64,000 bases of DNA from Pogostemon cablin (lineage: Eukaryota; Streptophyta; Magnoliopsida; Lamiales; Lamiaceae): NCBI GenBank assembly GCA_023678885.1, contig CM042970.1, positions 7,666,355-7,730,354 on the forward strand, read 5' to 3'. A program made the translations under genes and the position numbers. The notes under the pieces were generated by a model. It was not told the origin of the DNA and made no database searches. It saw only the letters and a program-made list of their open reading frames with translations. Of this stretch, positions 1 through 11,799 are shown one piece after another (position 1 is the first letter of the stretch; the number at the start of each line of letters is the position of its first letter).

Positions 1-11
1 TGGGATTCAGG

Positions 12-620
12 GTGAATAAAGAGATGCAATGGCCTACAGATCAGCAGCACTGCAAGTCTGTGGAAGTAGTAGAGGACTTCACCCTGTCTGATGCAGAGTT
101 TGAGAGTTTATCTAACGATGCATGTATTGACTCTCTTGAGAAGTTACTTGCATTAGGTGATGCCAGGGATGAACAGATAAGGAAGACCACTGCTGACATG
201 GTGAATCAGAATAAGAAGTCCACTGTTAAAGAGGAGATGAAGCCTGCTGCTAAGGAAGAGAAGCGTGAGAGCCAAAGAGTTGAAGTGGTAGAGGAGATCG
301 CAGGACCAAGCACATCTCTTACTTTTCCTACTACTAAATCTAATGTGATATTTGATAATCTTTTGGTTGTAGGAAAGATGGATGATCCATATCTGAAGCC
401 TCCGAACATACCTCTGGATTTTTATTCTTATATTGGTGTTGAAAATTCTAACTTGTTTGATCCTTATTTTGCTACGCAGGTAGAGCCTACAATTGAGTGG
501 AGGATTGACAAGAAGGAATCAAGCCAGTGTTGGGAGGAAAGGAATTCAAAGAGTTCTATTTTAGTGACAAGAAGGGTGAGATGGTTGGTACGAAAAATAA
601 GAGAGGATGAAGGTACTTGA
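12..620 (+). pseudogene. gag-protease polyprotein, C-terminal extension
   Basis: This is an open frame entered from outside the window. It begins with the residues NKEMQWP, which in the other copy follow the protease domain directly (58560-58540). About 190 further residues show a TADMV...EEMKP linker and a MDDPYLKPP...SYIGVE segment, both shared with 58523-58002. In autonomous Athila elements the reverse transcriptase would follow the protease. Here the frame instead ends in this unrecognised extension and then non-coding DNA. There is no ATG at the left edge, so this is a fragment. Its function is unknown. Confidence 0.6.
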
Positions 621-2380
621 AAGTAAGGATGCGAGAAGACTGTCCTCCAAGTCAGTAGTCAAAAAGAGGTTGTGACACTCCGACGTTAAACGTGAGCGCT
701 TGTTGGGGGGCGTCCCTCCCGTTTTAATTGCTTTTATATGTCTGTGCTGGTGTCGGAATTTTATTAGGTGTTGCTCGACTGCGGTATATACTTCTTTGCA
801 AACTTAGCTTCTTAATTCGTTTGATCTAAGTTTAGGGGGGTACCGTACATACCTTGTCTTGCAATGTCGAAATAGAATTTTTGCATGATGTTGTTGCTTG
901 GAGGGTCGATTTTTTGCGGATTCTTAATATTTTTGATTTATTTGAGAATGTTGAGGGTTCGATTTTTTGCGATTTTTCAGGTTTCGTGTCTTGTTTTGTG
1001 GTGTTTATTATTTGTTGGTCCTAGTGTTAGTATAGTCGATTTATAGATCTCTGTGATGATTTTTCAATTTTTCTTAGCACTTGAGGGTATTATATTGCGT
1101 TCTATTACTGTTTATGGGATGGATGATATTAGATTGTTAATTAGGAGTTCATGGTGTTATTCATAGAGTTATGTGTTACTGATTCATGTTGTATGATTGT
1201 ACTTGAGAAACAATTTGAGATTGTGCTTTGGTATTGAGATGCTAAGTTTAATTATATGCATGAAAGATTAGCTATGTAGCTTTATTAGGAGTGCTCGTTC
1301 ATTCGTACAGCCATGTGAGATTTTGAGCCTTTTGAAATCATGACAAATCACATGATTCAGTTTATTCTTGTGAGTGTCGTTCATACACACGTATTCTAGA
1401 ACTTGACTTTACATCTTGCTTGAAGTTACGTGTTTGACTAGACAAGAGGAAATGATCTTAGACCATCTTTGTTGTTTATTAGTCAATAGCCATATTATTA
1501 TCCTACCTATTGAAATTATTCGTAGTCAACCCTTTTGAGCCTAAAAGCCTTATTTGTTGGAAGCCTACGTGGTTAGTCAATTGATCCTTTTATTAGCTTT
1601 CAAAAATCCCTACCTAGTAAAGAGTTGAAGGAATCAATTTGGAGTCTTGTGAAGAAGAATAAAAGGAGAGTAATTTGGAAGTGATGAAAATTTGTTGAAA
1701 AGAATGGTTAAATTATTGCATGAAGGGGGTAGTGCCCGAAACTGGTACCCCGTGAAAGGGTAGTGCTCGAAACTGGTACCCTTAATTGAAAAAAAAAAGG
1801 AAAAAGGAAAAAAGATTCAAGTAAGGAAGATGTGTTCAAAAGTGAAGGAGGAATCAAGTTGTAAAAAGCATTGAAGAACATTGAAGAAGAAAAAAGAAAA
1901 TGAAGCTGTTTGTTGAAAATCTGTAAGTCTTCTTTGATTCTCTACTAGTGAATTAGTCACTTTATCCATATATTCTCTACCTTTACCAAAGAGCCAACAT
2001 TACAACCTAATGCAAGACCTTTGTGATCTTATTGTCGAAATTATTCCTTTAGTCGAGAGTTGAGATGATTGTCAAGCTTATAGTTACGCGTGTGTTTGAA
2101 TTGATTATGAGTGTAAATACCTTACCCTAAAGTGTATATCTCACACTTGAGCAATGAGCGTAAATACTACCCGTGAGAATGGGTAGATGAGCATTCCGAA
2201 AAGGAGAAGTAGTTGATTTGAATTGTATGTTCTTAGATGGATTGTTATCTTAGTATTTGAAGTATGATTTTCGGATTGTTATATTGTCTAGGATGTGTTA
2301 AACTGTGAAATTTTCTCTCAATTACTCTATTGGTTTTATATGTCGTTGTCTCAAGACGAGCAACAGGTAAGTTTGGGGTT
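621..2380 (+). other. Athila-like 3' untranslated region up to the LTR
   Basis: This 1.76-kb stretch has no credible ORF. It matches, in opposite orientation, the region 56405-58000 of the full-length element, including the 'tttgagaatg' tracts and the doubled 'gaaactggtaccc' block. It ends in a purine-rich 'gtttgggg' tract at about 2371-2378 that would serve as the polypurine tract before the LTR. Confidence 0.6.
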
Positions 2381-4362
2381 TGTTGAGAGTGGAATTTCAC
2401 GCATTTATGTGTGCAAATTACACCATTTTGCTTAGGAAAGTCAGTGTTTTTGTATGGAATTGTGTACGTTTAAGTATTTATACGATTTTGAGGCTACAAA
2501 GGTGTTTTTGTGAGTTTTGAAGGGTAAAACAGGATTAAAAGTTCAGAGTTGGAATGAAGAGTGTAAAGTGTGAAGGAATGCTAAAAACGCATGTCCACGT
2601 TGCATAATTTTTCTGTATTCATGTAGAAGTCCAATTTGATCATGTGATATATGGTTGGAAAGCCACAGAAGAGAGGATCGTTTTGACATAAAGAACACCC
2701 CAATCGGAATCCAAACGAGAAAGTTATGATAAAAGTGATAACGTCGCGCATATTGTGCCAAAAAGAACGGTTGTGCCACTTTGCATGACTTTTTACATAT
2801 TCAAATGTTGGAGTTTCTATGATTTCCTTATATGGATAGAAAGCTAAAGAAGAGAACATCGCATGAGCGCAAAAATCACTCAAATCGGAGTCCGTATGAG
2901 GAAGTTATGCTCAAAACGGTGAAATCACGCGGTGCAGTCTCCCCCGCTAGCCTGGTAGCTCGGGGCGAGCCAGCCTGGCTCGGCAGCCATATTCCGGTGA
3001 GTAGGGGTCCAAATGGGACCCACATGACGTGGCAAGTGATCCTAAATCAGCTCGACCCCCGCTCGGCTAGGTCCATACCCAACTAGGGTCGAGTTTGGTG
3101 AGAGGCCCAAAATCTGGCCCAGTCGAGGCCTATTCGATTCTGCAGCGTATGTATACTTTCAGATCGTGTTTTCGAGCAGAATTGGTCGAAAAACAGCCCT
3201 GCAACAGTCCAAGAAAGAATTGGGGAGATCAATACACAGATTAGAGAGAACCCATCCATAACCCATCATCAATTCACTCCACCAACACTTCCACATCAGA
3301 TTCACATCTGATTTCATCTTCCATCCATCTCCAAGTGTGTTCCTAGTGCTAATTGAGGGAGATCGGACGATCGGAGAGACGGAGAAGGAATGCTCAACTA
3401 CGCTTACGCTAGGGTTTCGTGTTTCTAATCTTTTCTTTCCTTTTATCTTGATTTTTTATATGAATTGCATAGTCATGAGTGTTGATTGTAACCTCATGGG
3501 CTAATTTTATAAACAGTTCTAGGGTTTGATGGTTAGATTTAATTGATTTGGGAACCTAGACCAAAGATTGGAATTTTATGTAGTGGATATTTTTATTTTA
3601 CTTATTTTATCAAGATTTACTTTTTTGATTCCTAACGTCTTCGTAATATATTCATGACATCTGCTATAATGCTTGAATTATTGTGTTAGCTTGTGTGCGT
3701 ACATGATTGGTATTGTCTATCTATTAGTGATTGAAGTAGTTCCGCTATAAACATTTTAATTCCATGAACTGGTAAATCAAATACTTGAATTGCCTAGTGG
3801 AACAATGCAATTAGACATTCAAGTAGGAAGTGAATAGAACCTTGTAGTAATTCCAGAAAATATCTTGTTAGTCGAGATTACCATCCGGAGGTATTGTTGC
3901 TTGCTTTGATTAGTATCTAGGAATAAGGCTTGGTAATATTTGCACACCTTAGGATTTATACCAGAATATACTGTTAGCTTAAAATCGGATCATATTCGGT
4001 GGGTTAACGGGGTTATATGGTGTATTTTCATTGAAACTGCATGAATGAACAATTGGAGATCTAGAAACCCGAATTAATTGGTTTATACCTGATACCTTAG
4101 AACTGTCGTTTATCTCTTGATTAGAACTTGATTTATTTTTTGTTGTCTTTAATTATTCAGCAATTTAATATTTCGTTATTTAGTTAATTACTTCAACAAA
4201 CTCAGAAATTTAGTTACTCAATTCTTATTAAATAGTAATTTATAGAATAAATAAATAATTAGTTGTGTCAGTGGGATCAATAATTTAACTTGGGTACTTG
4301 CTGCTACAATTGATATCCTTATACTTGAGGATTAAATTATAGTGCGCAGAAAAAGCCTATCA
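2381..4362 (+). repeat. 3' LTR of Athila-like copy A
   Basis: The LTR starts TGTTGAGAGTGGAATTTCAC right after the G-rich tract and ends about ...GTGCGCAGAAAAAGCCTATCA. Both ends correspond to the ends of the LTRs at 54698-56404 and 61305-62989 (TGATGAGAGTGG... and ...GTGCACGAAAATAGCCTAACA, read on the - strand). At about 1.98 kb it is longer than those LTRs (about 1.7 kb), so it is a related subfamily. The next bases belong to a pararetrovirus, which suggests that the element inserted into the virus copy. Confidence 0.7.
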
Positions 4363-4722
4363 GTTTTCGATTTTTCTTTCGACCAGTTCCACTTTTGGAG
4401 GTTCCAATCTAGGACTTGTGCTAAGGGTACTTGAATCCCTTGCTCCGGGTTTAGAGCTCCGTTCTCGACTACTCTCCTTTTGTCGATTGCTATTGCTATC
4501 AACAACCCAGAGGAGTGGCTCTCGTAATGACTCGAATAGACTAGCATTGTTGCGAATGCAATCTCGTATGCGATTGGACACTTTGGTCTGATCGCTTTCT
4601 TGTATTCTTCCAGCAAGCTTTGCATTGAGTGCCAGATTCTCAAACTCCCTCAGGAGCAACTCAAGGTTGTCCATCAGGTGCCTTGAAACAGTCAGGATGG
4701 AATCTATTTCAGCTCCCTCCAT
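4363..4722 (-). pseudogene. Pararetroviral ORF4 (transactivator-like), N-terminal fragment
   Basis: Reading starts at ATG 4722 and overlaps the end of the RNase H ORF by 14 nt (that stop is at 4709-4711). About 120 codons remain open: a leucine-rich N-terminal part (about residues 10-45) followed by a Ser/Arg/Pro-rich linker. The Athila-like LTR then cuts the frame at about 4362. Position after RT-RNase H fits the transactivator/inclusion-body protein of caulimoviruses. No diagnostic motif is visible in this part, so the assignment rests on gene order. Confidence 0.45.
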
Positions 4723-6753
4723 CTCTCGTCAGGAAATCTGCCAAAACATTATCAACAGATTTAATAATGACAATATTAAAATCATAATATTGGCATTCTG
4801 CTTGCCATCTTAATAGTCTAGCCTTTTCTGGTTTAGATTCAATTTTATTTTTCAAAAAGGCTTTGACGCTTGTATTATAGATTTTAAGGATAAATTTCTT
4901 TGCAAGAAGAAATAGCAGTCATTTTTTGAACGCCTTCCAAACCGCAAAGAACTCATTTTCATTGATGTGCCACCTCTTTGCTTCGTTCTCCGCAAAGAGT
5001 CCACTACAGTATCTGCATGGCACTTCTCCTTCAGGTGTGGACTTAGTTAGAACCGCTGTCCACCAATGATAACTGGCATCTGTGTAGAGTACCAGCTCAT
5101 CCTCTTCATTTGGTATAGCTAACTTGGGGAGCTTCTTGCAAACCTCCTTTAGTTGTTTAACCATTGCTCGGTGTTATTCCTCCCATTTGAACTCAACATC
5201 CTTTTTCAACAGAGGACTAAACACCTTCCTATATTGCGCCAAATTATTGATAAACATTCCAGCAAAGTTGACAACTCCTAAAAAACTTTAGAGTTGTTTC
5301 TTGTCCTTGAAATTTTCAGGAAATCCTTGAACCTTTTCTACAATGTGTGGTTGTAGAATAATTCCAGACTCATCGATCTCGACTCCAAGAAACTTGATCT
5401 GCCTTGTTGCAATTACTGACTTCTTTTCAGAAAGCACTAATCCCTCCTTGTGACGTACTTCTGAAAATACTTCCAGATGCGCCAAATGCTCCTTCATGTT
5501 CTTTGAGGCTATGAGGATGTCATCCACATAGACAAACATGAATGAGAAATAATCTTTGAAAAGATTATCCATCTTTCTCTGATATATTTGGGGTGCATTC
5601 GCCAAGCCCCATAGGCATGATATTTCAAATATAATGGCCTTGTGGTGTGGAGAAGGTTGTGAACTTCTTGCTTCCTTCTTCCATCATAATCTGGTAGAAC
5701 TCAGATTTGTAATCGAACTTTGAGAATATCCTGGCATTCTTGATACAGTTGACCAAGTGTTCCCTACTTGTTATGTAGTATCCATCGAATTCCAAGATGT
5801 TGTTGATCCCTTTGTAGTTGATCACAAGTCTCGGCTTTCCCTGCTTGACTTCTCCATGATTTCGAATCAGAAATCCTGGACTGCTGTATGGAGATACTCC
5901 TAGGGATATCAACTTAAGGTCTAGGTGTTCCTTAAGTATTTGCTGCATATCCTTCCGATCTTCTTGATTCATTAGGATAGGCTTGTATCTTACGAACTCA
6001 TGCTCATTTCCTTCTTTCACTTTGAGAGAGGCTTCGAGGTCGTTTTTGCCCCTTCAGGCTAAAGGATCCTCATTGAAGTTCCTCTGTATCTTCCTTTTGA
6101 TGTCCTCCAAAGATGTTTGCTCTTCGATTGTGGCGTCTTTCTGTAACTTTCTCCTAAGCTTGCCTTGAGAATGTGGATTGTGTTTTCTTTTAGTTTCTCC
6201 ATCTTCCATCCTTCTTTGGTCTCGGTTCTCATTTGAAGTACTGCTTCGCCATATCTTCTTTGATCATTTATCTTTGGATGGCTAAGTTTTCCTTCATCAC
6301 CACGTTTTCTCCAAAATCTGATTGGCATTTTTCTCTAAAATGTATTACGCAGTCTTGGTGCTATGATCTTATGTTCACAAAGGGTTGTGAAAATAAGCCT
6401 TCTTGTTGCGTTTTCTTGGGTAAAACGCTTGAATGTCTGTAGGAAATTATTTCCTAACAGCATATCTGCTCCGGTATCATGAAAATATATCGGTGGAGTT
6501 TTCACCTTGTACCACGGAGTATAATCCGCTTCTCCGGCATGATTACCGCTTGTTTGATTCCTCTGAGCACCCTTTGAGAGAAATCTTTTCCTAATACTGT
6601 TGGCAATTTTTCACCTGAGTCTTTAGGAAAGACTCATTCTTTTGCTGTGCAGATGCCAGCTCCTGAATCGATGTATGCCGCAAAATACTTCGCTCGATGC
6701 TCCTTATATATCATCCTAACGGTGATATATATCGAGAATGGGCTTGTGGTCAT
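4709..6753 (-). pseudogene. Pararetroviral ORF3: protease, reverse transcriptase, RNase H (broken)
   Basis: The start is ATG 6753, just after the MP stop. The aspartic protease shows the DSGAG active site within the first 40 codons, then a TGA at 6634-6636. The RT lies in blocks 6020-5625 and 5605-5288 and includes the YVDD catalytic box. RNase H lies in 5164-4919 (LYTDAS motif; the WWTAVL that follows is typical). The frame changes between blocks, for example near 5610 and 5280-5165. The final residues overlap the ATG of ORF4. In an intact virus this ORF would copy pregenomic RNA into DNA. Here it is a pseudogene. Confidence 0.8.
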
Positions 6754-6786
6754 GGGTAGATCAGAGTTTATAAGCCTGAGCTTCTA

Positions 6787-8004
6787 CTAGTAGACCTTGT
6801 ATCTTTTTTCTTTGACCGTAAATTCCATTTCGTCTTGTAATCGTTTCCAAGGTTTGTGATCCTCGAGAAACTCCAATCCCAGTACCAATTTCTCTGGGAA
6901 TCTTCCTGCAACTCCCTCAATTATCAGCTCAAGGTCACCAAATTTGAGCTGCCCTTGGTATCTCCCAGTTGTTGGCTATTGAAGATAATACAGGACATCA
7001 CAAGGAATATAGTTTTCCTTTTTAGTGACATCGAATATTACTTCGACTCCTCTCCATCCTTCTGGGCATTTCAGTTCACCTTTAGTTGTGAACTTTTTCG
7101 ATTCCTGGATCACCTCCACGATCGGTTTCTTTCCCAATTTTTCTCTGGTCATTCTATCTTCTTGGAAAGAAATCCTTCTATGCTCGAATCTGAGATTGTC
7201 TTGCCTACTCCAGACTGACTTATCCTTGATTCGCAGATCCATGTCGTGGATCGGCAGTAACTCCATGATTTTTGGCCTTATTGCACATGCAACCTTTTCG
7301 AACACTTCTGGTATCTCAATATATTCTTTCATTTGGAATAAATCCGAATGATGAGTGTTGGATAGAGCATATGAGATACTGTAAGTGATAGAGTATGGCC
7401 GATTCCCTTTTTTCATCAAATCTTTATTTTTGAAATCTTGATGAAGGGTGAGTGCCCTACTGAAATCTCTGTCTGCCAAATTATAGGCAATCCTCGGATA
7501 GATGTAGGATGTCACTTTGCCTGCATACAGGTTTCCTGAGATTCCTCCCAGGCATGTCTCTTTTATATTCTTGATCCTTTTATCAAAGATTGCAATATCG
7601 ATTGGTGTATCGATACCTTCTTTGAAAATTGCTTTGATGAGGATCCGAATTGCTTCGATATGGATCCAAGACATGGTCTTAGCCATTCCTTCCTTGAGTT
7701 TACTGAGTTCCATTTTGATTTCGTCAATAGGAACTAGTTGCATTTCCATCACATTTCTCGTGAGCTCCATTGGGATGGCAATTTCCCCTTTGGTCACCTT
7801 ATATATGATGTTATGCTTTCTCTTCTTGAAGCTTGGAAGAAATTTCTCCAGCTTTCTTACAGTGAATCCATAGTATAGGTTGAGCCTTGGATCCTCCCTC
7901 ATAATTCTCATAAGGGTCTTATGAGAAATGGATGTCTGGAAAAAGAATCCAGACATATCCTCTTGCATCTCCTGTCTGAAGTTTTCTTCTTCACTCCGAC
8001 TCAT
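6787..8004 (-). pseudogene. Pararetroviral ORF2: movement protein (30K superfamily)
   Basis: ATG 8004 overlaps the coat-protein stop by 14 nt (ATGAGTCGGAGTGA). The frame is open for about 340 codons down to 6976, where a TAG interrupts it. The same frame then continues to a stop at 6787-6789. The central part resembles caulimovirus movement proteins (an IHI.AI.ILIKA.F..GIDTPIDIAI pattern, then a conserved G.I.GNLYAGK segment), which move virus through plasmodesmata. This is the least damaged viral ORF in the window. The family call is from recognition of the core pattern, not from a search. Confidence 0.7.
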
Positions 8005-10213
8005 CTTCAGAAGATTCGTCTTGGCTGAGGTATTCTTCTTCGTAGATGCTTTCGTCTGAAGGTATATCTTCAAATTGATATACATGTACTAGATCTTGAA
8101 AGTAAACAGCTACCTCCATTTCTGGAGTTGTTTCGAACTGTCGTACTCCCCATTTCTGGTTTTCTGGACAATCTGGTGAGATATGCCCTCTTGCTCCACA
8201 CGTGTAGCAGTTGCAATCCTTGAATCATTCATTGACTCGTGTGGCCGCTCTTCGGAACGTCTTTCTTGTGGGAGTTCTTCTTATGCTCCTCTGGTTTGAC
8301 CCTGAGAATGATGTTTGACTTCTTGAACCCCATCTTGATGGTCCAGATCTCTGCCCTGATTTATAACTTCGGGCCTTCTGCTTAGACCAAAAGGATCTTG
8401 GTCTTCTGGACCTCCATATTCCGCTTCTTTGGGTGTAAGGATGATGTTTCTTCATTCTTTTCTACTTCTTAGGTTTTTTCCAATGATAATTGGAAGATTA
8501 TTGCTTTCGCAGCATAAGGGGACTGTCTTGTTGATTCCCCTTAATCTCTTGTAGTTCTTGTATAGCGATGCTTGATGACACCACTCCGCAATCTTGGCTT
8601 TAAGGAAGGACATTCTCCTTGCTATTGAATCCAGCTCGCATGGTTCATATTCTTTTATCAGCATTTCTCTCCATGGGCTTGGGATCTTGGCAAAGAACAG
8701 GTGGAATACTTCTTCCTCTTTGACCTTTGATTTCCATCTATACTCTGTGAAGAGTTTGATGTATCATCTACGTGACAGATGTCAAGTAGTTCCAAGCTGT
8801 ATAGGGCATTCATATACTTCTTCTTCTTTTCTTCTTCCATTCCTTCGAAGTAACCTACTCCGATGAAGTGGATCTTGAGGATCTTGGCCATGCGATCTAA
8901 AATATTGCCGAGATCTTCGCCTTCCATGGCTTCCTTCTTGACTTCGTCTGAGAGTTCCTCCCAAGCGCATTTTACCGATCCTTCCAGGCTCATAGTTAGA
9001 AATCTTATGAACCCTTCTTTGTCCAGCTCCAATGCGCCACCTGCAATCTTCATGGCATTTTTTCATTCATCGATCAAGGTCTCTCTATTCTTGAAGTCTA
9101 GAGTGTCGAGGTTTAGGATCAATCTGTATGGATTATTGGTTCTAGGTGAGACCGACCATATGGAGTGTTGTGTAGACTAGATCCTCGAACTTGACTTGCT
9201 CCTGTTGACAATCTCATCGCCTTTATCTTGAAGTGTCCTTGGTTTTGGGATGTCTCTTCTTGTCTCCCTTCATGGACTCTGTGTGATCCAGAAGTTCCTT
9301 CATTTAGGTTCGGATCATGTTGTGTCTGATGAGCCTGCGACTGTTGTTGAGAGCTTGATACTTCTCCAATATTCATATTTAGATCTACAATTGATGGTCC
9401 TTGGAAGGACTCATATCGATCTTGTAGATCTTCAAGATTTGCTCTTTCCATCCGGGGATGTGGATTCTCCTCGAAGGATAGCAATCATCTTCTCGCTTTC
9501 GGACTTTGGCCTTGTGACCTCTGTCATCTTCTTCTTTTGGTGCAAAAAGGGTTCTATTCCGAAGGTTGGTGGCAACATTCCTCCTTGCCTTCTCCCGGTC
9601 ACTTTGTTTTCCAGGTATTCAACTTGATTTATCACCTTCTGGATGAGGTCGAGTTGTCTATTTTGCAACATTTCCACCTTATCCATCTTGAGGCTAATCT
9701 CAAATATCGTCCTGGACATATTTTGGCAATATTCTCCAAAGAATTTTACCGTCTTTTGTAATTCTCTAAGATCTTGATTCATCTTAGAGTTATCTGTCTC
9801 GATTTCCTTCCACTCCGTCAGTCAGTCCAATGTGAAAAGTGATAAGGCTTGCAGATCTCTCTTGGGCCCTGGTTTGGTCGTCTCCTCCATTGTTCGTGTT
9901 TGGGCACACGTCCATGGATCTCGGTGAAACTTCAGATTTCCATGATGTTTCTTGATACTTCTTTGGAGTATCTTATCTGCATCTGGCGTAGTTCCTTCAG
10001 ATATTCCTCCTTGGTGTGGTTGGCACGAATATTTGTCAATTCTCTCCTTTGGTTTACACCGTCCCACCATCGGTCGGCGTCCTCGTATTCTTTTTTTGCA
10101 TATTGTCTATACAACACACAATAATATTGTTGTATAGAGCTGTTTGTTTCGTCATAATGAACAAGGCTAATAGTCCTGTCACTCTCAGATGTCGAATTTT
10201 CGTTCGGATCCAT
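7991..10213 (-). pseudogene. Pararetroviral ORF1: coat protein with CCHC zinc finger (broken)
   Basis: It starts at ATG 10213, about 78 nt downstream of the primer-binding site. Order of parts: an N-terminal charged segment; a coiled-coil-like region (about 9782-9500); the coat core (9053-8452), with an F.AKI..PW..ML pattern and an RR.SFLKAKIAEWCHQ helix; an Arg/Ser-rich basic stretch (8455-8225); a CYTCGARGHISPDC zinc finger (about 8210-8170); and an acidic Glu/Asp tail ending at 7991-7993. Frames shift near 9932-9782, 9450, 9050, 8660 and 8455, and there is a stop just before the finger. Role in an intact virus: encapsidation and RNA binding. Confidence 0.75.
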
Positions 10214-10290
10214 ATATCTTGAAACTCTCCTCTCGTTAAGTGATATAAGTATATAATAAATTATTCCATTCATAAATAAATAAACATAGG

Positions 10291-10302
10291 GCTCTGATAC
10301 CA
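10291..10302 (-). promoter_or_regulatory. tRNA-Met primer-binding site of pararetrovirus copy 1
   Basis: On the - strand this reads TGGTATCAGAGC, complementary to the 3' end of plant initiator tRNA-Met and the standard minus-strand primer site of Caulimoviridae. Similarity to copy 2 ends a few bases upstream of it. Confidence 0.85.
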
Positions 10303-10493
10303 TTTTGACCGCCCCACCTCTTACGGGGTTCCCATCAAAAGGCACCTATCAGCTTGCTAACCCGCCCAGCGCACCATGGGTTCGCCTTAGGTGATGAGAT
10401 ATATTTTTTAGGGTCGTTCCCTACGGAGATCTGCACTTCGGGACCATACGTCACGCAGCAGAGGATCAAGACTCTTTATAAGCTCTGATACCA
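10303..10493 (-). other. GC-richer spacer ending in a second tRNA-Met site
   Basis: A 190-bp block of higher GC content lies upstream of the viral PBS. It ends at a second TGGTATCAGAGC (10482-10493, - strand) preceded by CCGCCTTCGATTTAAAAA. This looks like the LTR/PBS junction of a different element, or a duplicated leader. There is no ORF. Confidence 0.4.
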
Positions 10494-11799
10494 TTTTTAA
10501 ATCGAAGGCGGAACGAAAATAGGGATTAAAAAAAAGCTTTATAATCATAATGGCAATTCTGTAATTTTCTAGAAATTTTCAGCCCTCAATTTTGACTTTT
10601 TCGGTCAAATGTTCTCTTTTTGACTTTTGAGTGTATTAAGTAAAATATGGGTGTATTGAGTAATGGCATATTCATAATTTTCTTAAAATTAAAAGGGTAA
10701 TTTTGATATTTCAGCAAAAGTTGATCTTTGACTTGGTGTATTAAGTAAAATGAGGGGTGTGATTAGTACATGCCATAATTAAAAACAATAATACACACAC
10801 CCAAAATTAATTACCAACTAAAAAAAAAGAGTATGTTTATGCACACATTGTTGCTTGCTCTACCACATCTCTGATAACACAAGGATATACAAAGACTTAT
10901 TAAAGAATTTAAGATGGATTTGGAAAAAAAATAAAGCGCAAGTTCATCATAAAATTCTATTTCAATTAGTCTTATTTTTTTTATTACTGAAAACCAAGCA
11001 ACTCTTCTAGGCTTTGTCCTCTTTGCCAAAGAAGATAAAGAAAGCTTACCGGAATTACAAGGAATGGGAGACAAAGGATAACCGGGTTTCAACCGATGGT
11101 GGCAACATGCAATAAATAGTTAGTTTGGATTCGGGTGAGTGTAGTTTTTTACAAGAAGATACCAAATAAATCAACACCAACTAGATTACGCAAAAGGTGG
11201 AATCGCCCGATAGCATGTGAAAGGGGTTAATCATGATAACTTACTTAGCAGAGAATGCATTTTCAAGCCCATTTTTTACCCAATGGCTAGGTTCAGTGGC
11301 TCAGTCTTGTAGGGTTAGAACGGAAAATCTTGAAGAGAGCACCCAAAGTCTACCGAGTGATGTTGAGGGATTCAAGTTGCATTAAAATTTCTAAGACTAG
11401 AACAAAACCTCATTTTTCTGCGCCACAAAGGACCATATATACTAATAAAATTAAAACTATAAAAACAAACGAAACAAAACAAAATTATAACTCTCCACCC
11501 CATAAAAGAACTTTTTTTTTTGGGACGGAGGTAATATAGCATAGATTAGATTAGATTAGATGCACTAATAGTCTGAAACTGATAAATTTAACATCTTTTT
11601 TCTTACCTTTTAAAACCCCATTGAAACAAATCACAGTAGAATCTCACATAATGATTTGATCTGAGGTTAAAATTGCACAAGTGACTATTTTGGGATGATT
11701 TAACCAAAAAATATCAATCACATCGACATACCCTATCCCTAAGAATGACTGCAAAAATTGTATTATAACTAGGTTAATTTATAAAGAACAATAATATAA
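10494..11799. other. Intergenic region, no gene recognised
   Basis: This is AT-rich DNA between the virus copy and TRM6. It contains two 'gtgtattaagtaaaat' motifs (about 10630-10750) and a possible Stowaway right end (gggacggaggtaata, about 11522). No credible coding sequence is seen. The last part is presumably the TRM6 3' UTR and terminator, but no canonical polyadenylation signal stands out. Confidence 0.4.

Larger units (their letters stand above)
1..4362 (+). mobile_element. Athila-like Ty3/gypsy element, 3' part (copy A)
   Basis: The window opens inside the coding region of a Ty3/gypsy element read on the + strand. The coding end (12-620) matches the segment after the protease of the full-length element at 54698-62989. 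It is followed by an untranslated region and one LTR (2381-4362). The untranslated region carries the GACGTTAAAC...GAGCGCTTGTTGGGGGG motif (about 683-710) that I associate with the 3' end of Athila/Tat pol. A doubled 'gtagtgc(c/t)cgaaactggtaccc' motif lies at about 1730-1782 and recurs in the other copy (56980-57040, opposite strand). No RT or integrase coding is seen. The 5' half lies outside the window. Confidence 0.8.
4363..10302 (-). mobile_element. Endogenous pararetrovirus (Caulimoviridae), copy 1
   Basis: A - strand provirus-like block starts at a tRNA-Met primer-binding site (10291-10302). It runs through a coat-protein ORF, a movement-protein ORF, a protease-RT-RNase H ORF and the start of a fourth ORF, where the Athila-like LTR cuts it off. 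Copy 2 (41450-48756) has the same order and close sequence similarity. CP upstream of MP, plus a separate ORF after RNase H, recalls cavemo-/solendoviruses; that genus-level placement is inference. Stops and frameshifts break every ORF, so it is not functional as it stands. Confidence 0.85.

Noticed and set aside
2832..3086. 84-codon + strand frame in LTR copy A
   Set aside because: It lies inside the LTR in its GC-richer block, is not conserved in the other LTRs, and has no motif.
9250..9627. 125-codon + strand frame
   Set aside because: It is the antisense shadow of the viral coat-protein ORF. The same applies to 6856-7218, 7025-7351, 7517-7873 and 47864-48358.
10811..11092. 93-codon - strand frame
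   Set aside because: No family resemblance, low-complexity ends and no splice or homolog context; treated as intergenic.
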